A program made the translations under genes and the position numbers. Positions 61,655 to 64,000 of a DNA stretch of 64,000 nt are shown one piece after another; position 1 is the first letter of the stretch, and every line of letters begins with the position of its first letter. The stretch covers positions 28,409 through 92,408 of the forward strand of contig JBBRDU010000002.1 in NCBI GenBank assembly GCA_038203615.1. The letters run 5' to 3'. Origin of the DNA: JBBRDU01 sp038203615 (GTDB lineage: Bacteria > Verrucomicrobiota > Verrucomicrobiia > Chthoniobacterales > UBA10450). Under the pieces are notes generated by a model, which had not been told where the DNA came from, made no database searches, and saw nothing but the letters and a program-made list of their open reading frames with translations.

Positions 61655-62041
61655 TTATTTCCTCGTTTTCTTCAATTGAGCCAAATGAGCGTCGTAGCGA
61701 ACGTCGGCCTTTCGGATCAGATCACGATAAAAGCGTTTTTCACTGCCTCCCGATTTGTCGCCTGCGACAAGAAGAATGGCCTGGCGCTTCGGATCGAAGG
61801 CGAAAGCGACTCTCCACACGCCGTTGGCGGCGTGAAAGCGCAACTCTTTCATGTTGGCGTGGCGAGAACCTTTCAAAGTATCAGCGTGTGGTCGTCTAAG
61901 TTGTGGGCCAAACGCTTACAGGAGGCGGCTCATGGCGAGTAATTCAATCTGAACATCTCCGTCTAATTTCTCAAATTCGGGCTCGAACTCATCGGTGATT
62001 TCAACCGCCCATTTCACGCGATAGTATTGCCTGGAAGACAT
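61655..62041 (-). pseudogene. HigB/Gp49-type toxin gene with in-frame stop
   Basis: From the ATG at 62041 the frame reads KWAVEITDEFEPEFEKLDGD, then a TAA at 61916-61918, then continues in the same frame with AFGPQLRRPHADTLKGSRHA, NMKELRFHAANGVWRVAFAF and FYRDLIRKADVRYDAHL, ending at 61655. Both halves together form one complete RelE-like toxin of the phage Gp49 type (128 codons). A single ochre codon interrupts it after 41 residues. An ATG after the stop (MKELRF) could give only a shortened protein. The stop could also be a sequencing error. Confidence 0.75.
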
Positions 62042-62291
62042 ATGGAGTCAAGTCCATATGTATTTCCTGGATTGTCTGCGGTCAAAAGTTGTTTTAGAGC
62101 ATCTGCCGGGCCTGTTTTTCTTTTGCTGTCTGCTCTGATGATCCGTGTTATCCGCGTAACTTGTCGCGCCGTAGCCCCGCTCAGCGGGGCGGAGGTGGAT
62201 CCGCGGTTGAATGGCTGCTGTCCGTATTCCAGAAGCTGCCGCCGACGTCCGATCCGCCAAAGGACGGATTCGCCGTGGCGAACGTCTGGAC

Positions 62292-62504
62292 TTACCTTCC
62301 CACGACGGCGTAGGCGACGGCGGCGCCGAGGCTGGCCAGGCGCAGCAAAAACACGCCCAGGCGCAGAACGTCATCCCGTGAAACTCGAGGTGCAAAACCG
62401 GTAATCAGGATCCCGCGTACGAATGGAAAAGTTGCAAAAGACTGCGCTTCATTTGGACCATTCAGATCGCGGATTTCAGAATCCGAAAAAAACGCTAATT
62501 CCAA
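62292..62504 (-). CDS. small ORF with conserved hydrophobic C-terminus, array member A
   Basis: 70 codons from a TTG (start uncertain). The last ~37 residues, from TGFAPRVSRDDVLRL to LRLASLGAAVAYAVVGR, match array member D at 63794-63910 and, in part, frames at 63538-63627 and 63253-63356. The conserved part is one amphipathic or membrane helix ending in Arg. The function is unknown. I call it because several copies keep the reading frame although the DNA differs. Confidence 0.45.
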   Translation of the reverse strand: MELAFFSDSEIRDLNGPNEAQSFATFPFVRGILITGFAPRVSRDDVLRLGVFLLRLASLGAAVAYAVVGR

Positions 62505-62590
62505 ACGAAGCGACCTCAGGCGACGTCATCCGATGGGCAAAACGCGCTTGCCTTTTGCCAGCCTCTTTAGGGTTTCTCGATTGATTCATC

Positions 62591-62611
62591 GAGCGTAAGC
62601 GGATTACGCTC
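62591..62611. repeat. array hairpin 1
   Basis: GAGCGTAA and TTACGCTC flank a five-base centre. This is the first of six related palindromes with core CGTAAGC/GCTTACG. Confidence 0.75.
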
Positions 62612-62618
62612 AAAGGAA

Positions 62619-62891
62619 ATGATCCACCCACACAAATTGCAGCCGAGCGTGCAGAGGTATTTGGCGTACATCGGATCGCGTGGCGGGTCGGTCAGCCGGC
62701 GGGAGCTCAGCCAGGCGCACGCCAAACAGATGGTGGTGATTCGCGAGGCCATGCGCGCCGCCCGGAAAGAGAGTCGGACATTATCCGCCAGAGAGCGAAA
62801 GCGGCTCGCCTTGCGTCCGGAAGGCAAGTCTCCGATCCGCCGCCGCCGTCGGGATCGGCGGCAAACATTCTTTCATCCCTACTTTAGCTAG
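62619..62891 (+). CDS. small basic protein with GSRGGS motif, unknown
   Basis: 90 residues: HKLQPSVQRYLAYIGSRGGS, then VSRRELSQAHAKQMVVIREA and a very basic tail (RRRRRDRR). The IGxRGGSVSRRxL...AxxMVxxREA pattern resembles short proteins often seen near toxin-antitoxin or mobile loci in Verrucomicrobiota. AAAGGAA lies directly upstream of the ATG, at short spacing. The opposite strand also has an open frame (62567-62827) that I rate lower. Confidence 0.45.
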   Translation: MIHPHKLQPSVQRYLAYIGSRGGSVSRRELSQAHAKQMVVIREAMRAARKESRTLSARERKRLALRPEGKSPIRRRRRDRRQTFFHPYFS

Positions 62892-63043
62892 ACTGAACGG
62901 GTCAGGCGTCCCTCGCCCTTGTCCCCGAAAGAGGCCTCTCCGCGGCGGTGGCAAAGCTCTTTCATCCAGCGTAAAGCGCCGGGCGCGTTGCTCTAAGTGT
63001 TTTTCGGAAGTGTTTGGTCCATGTTCCATCTGTCTGCATCGAG

Positions 63044-63058
63044 CGTAAGTCGCTTACG
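63044..63058. repeat. array hairpin 2
   Basis: CGTAAG-TCG-CTTACG, preceded by GAG as in hairpin 1. Confidence 0.7.
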
Positions 63059-63256
63059 GTTAATGAAAGGAACCGTCGAAAATGACGAGGGATGGCTTGG
63101 TTGAACGAAGCGCTGGGGACAGGCGGGCCAAATGGGGACGAGGCCCCTGGTTCCGGAGCGATTTTCAGAAAAAAACCGGGGCCACCGGAGCATCAATCGC
63201 CTACCCGGCTTCGGACGATCTTTTCTTCAAACCTTTCCAAGCCTGTTCGCACCTAT

Positions 63257-63271
63257 CGTAATCCGCTTACG
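63257..63271. repeat. array hairpin 3
   Basis: CGTAA-TCCGC-TTACG, followed by CTC. It lies just downstream (minus strand) of a degenerate small ORF. Confidence 0.65.
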
Positions 63272-63427
63272 CTCAATGCGAGAGACGACGATGGAGAGGA
63301 GGTGGCGGCGCGCAGAAAAAGCACGCTCAGGCGCAGCAAATAGCCTCGGGAAATTTGAGGGGATCAAAACCGGAAACTCAGAAATCTCGCCATCGGGATG
63401 AACGAAACAGAAAATTACGCGCTTACC

Positions 63428-63458
63428 TCATGCATCGTAAGCCGCTTACGATGCATGA
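63428..63458. repeat. array hairpin 4 (14-bp perfect arms)
   Basis: TCATGCATCGTAAG and CTTACGATGCATGA flank CCG. A perfect stem of 14 bp, with no T-run on either side. Confidence 0.85.
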
Positions 63459-63537
63459 ATAGGAAGACTGAGGGAAGAGAGTGGAACGGGGAAAAGTGAT
63501 CGATCGCCGAAAAGGGGCGAGACGGGCGGGCCAATTT

Positions 63538-63627
63538 TCAGCGCCCGACGACGATGGAGGTGGCGGCGCGCAGAAAAAACACGCTCAGGCGCAGAGCGTT
63601 ATCCCGTGAAATTCGAGGGGCAAAACC
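63538..63627 (-). pseudogene. small ORF, array member C (truncated)
   Basis: The frame reads GFAPRISRDNALRLSVFFLR, then AATSIVVGR and a stop. It matches members A and D but is preceded by an in-frame TGA with no start codon between, so this copy looks broken at its 5' end. Confidence 0.5.
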
Positions 63628-63684
63628 GAAAGCTCAGAAATCTCGCCATTCGAGATGAACGAAACAGAAAATGACGCGCTTACC

Positions 63685-63715
63685 TCATGCATCGTAAGCT
63701 GCTTACGATGCATGA
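63685..63715. repeat. array hairpin 5 (14-bp perfect arms)
   Basis: Same 14-bp arms as hairpin 4 with a CTG centre instead of CCG, 257 bases away. Confidence 0.85.
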
Positions 63716-63793
63716 ATAGGACGACTGAGGGAAGCGAGTGGAACGGGGAAAAGTGATCGATCGCCGAAAAGGGGCGAGACGGGCGGGCGAATT

Positions 63794-63910
63794 TCAGCGC
63801 TCGACGACGGCGTAAGCGACGGCCGCGCCGAGGCTGGTTACGCGCAGAAGGAAAAGACAAAAACGCAACAGGCGAACCCCCGAAACTCGGGGACAAAAGC
63901 CGGTGTTCAT
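63794..63910 (-). CDS. 38-residue hydrophobic small protein, array member D
   Basis: From the ATG at 63910: MNTGFCPRVSGVRLLRF, then LFLLRVTSLGAAVAYAVVER and a stop. It has one predicted helix, with positive charges before and at the end. It is the only array copy with an ATG and no lesion. Size, hydrophobicity and tandem repetition recall type I toxins of the Ldr/Ibs kind, but there is no sequence match that I know of. A hairpin lies upstream (63935) and another downstream (63685). Confidence 0.5.
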   Translation of the reverse strand: MNTGFCPRVSGVRLLRFCLFLLRVTSLGAAVAYAVVER

Positions 63911-63934
63911 GATGGCCGAGAAGGCAGTCTCGCC

Positions 63935-63959
63935 TGTAGCGTAAGCCGCTTACGCTACA
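63935..63959. repeat. array hairpin 6 (11-bp perfect arms)
   Basis: TGTAGCGTAAG and CTTACGCTACA flank CCG. The core is the same as in hairpins 4 and 5, but the outer arm differs and both strands of the arm have changed together. Confidence 0.8.
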
Positions 63960-64000
63960 TGAAAATGGACTTTAAGTCTGAGAGAGGGCAGAAAAAAAGA

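Larger units (their letters stand above)
63284..63802. repeat. two tandem ~257-bp repeat units
   Basis: Units 63284-63546 and 63547-63802 are highly similar over their full length, apart from a six-base difference near the start. The hairpins inside are exactly 257 bases apart. Each unit carries, on the minus strand, one small-ORF frame and one perfect hairpin. A third, more diverged unit begins at 63803. Confidence 0.85.

Noticed and set aside
62567..62827. 86-codon minus-strand frame with CTLGCNLCGW
   Set aside because: It overlaps the plus-strand small basic protein, which has a better start context and a more familiar pattern. The cysteine pair alone is weak evidence.
62591..63959. CRISPR array
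   Set aside because: The palindromes are unequally spaced (about 180-460 bases) and the intervening DNA is itself repeated. No cas genes are seen.

Overview
The window is GC-rich, densely coded DNA. It most resembles a soil-type Verrucomicrobiota genome (Chthoniobacterales/Udaeobacter-like). That placement is an inference from the gene set: an alternative complex III next to cbb3-like and aa3-type oxidase genes, a NagK-MurQ fusion, large cyclase-TPR proteins, and several palindromic intergenic repeat families. I recognised no tRNA, rRNA or CRISPR array. LAYOUT. 1-6.3 kb: the 3' part of an ABCG-type transporter, an M24 aminopeptidase, a YugP-type zinc peptidase, and an ECF sigma factor followed by a small membrane protein and an HtrA-like protein that has lost its whole catalytic triad. 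6.4-7.2 kb: two gene remnants, a CPBP protease pseudogene and an internally deleted copy of the neighbouring cyclase. 7.2-23.3 kb: class III cyclase-TPR protein, DNA ligase LigA, a sugar kinase/MurNAc-6-P etherase fusion, DUF2157 plus GDYXXLXY membrane pair, an intact HtrA protease, an ankyrin-L,D-transpeptidase, a small HEXXH protein, lysine 2,3-aminomutase and an exported amidohydrolase. 23.5-35.2 kb: one tightly packed operon, actABCDEF (alternative complex III), a small membrane protein, then ccoN-, ccoO- and ccoP-like genes. 35.3-43.9 kb: NERD protein, a FAD/Fe-S dehydrogenase, DNA polymerase IV, small secreted or membrane proteins, a histidine phosphatase and a thioredoxin-reductase-like flavoprotein. 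44.2-51.4 kb: a complete A-type cytochrome c oxidase operon with heme A synthesis and copper insertion genes. 51.4-61.1 kb: RmlA, a Dabb protein, two polytopic membrane proteins, a lone NuoA, a DUF3352-like protein, XerD and a UVR-motif protein. 61.2-64 kb: a broken HigBA-type toxin-antitoxin pair, then an array of hairpins alternating with small minus-strand hydrophobic ORFs. HOW IT WORKS TOGETHER. The core theme is aerobic respiration without a bc1 complex. Alternative complex III oxidises quinol, c-type hemes carry the electrons, and the aa3 oxidase reduces oxygen. The odd part is the CcoN-like protein made in the complex III operon. It keeps the cbb3 fold signature, but by my alignment it has lost the CuB histidines, the heme b3 histidine and one low-spin heme ligand. 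It is therefore probably not an oxidase and may be an electron-transfer or scaffold module. Other points of interest are the catalytically dead HtrA beside a sigma factor, the hairpin/small-ORF array at the right end, and a short motif, GCYTAACGA, that I count 12 times on the plus strand and never on the minus strand regardless of gene direction.
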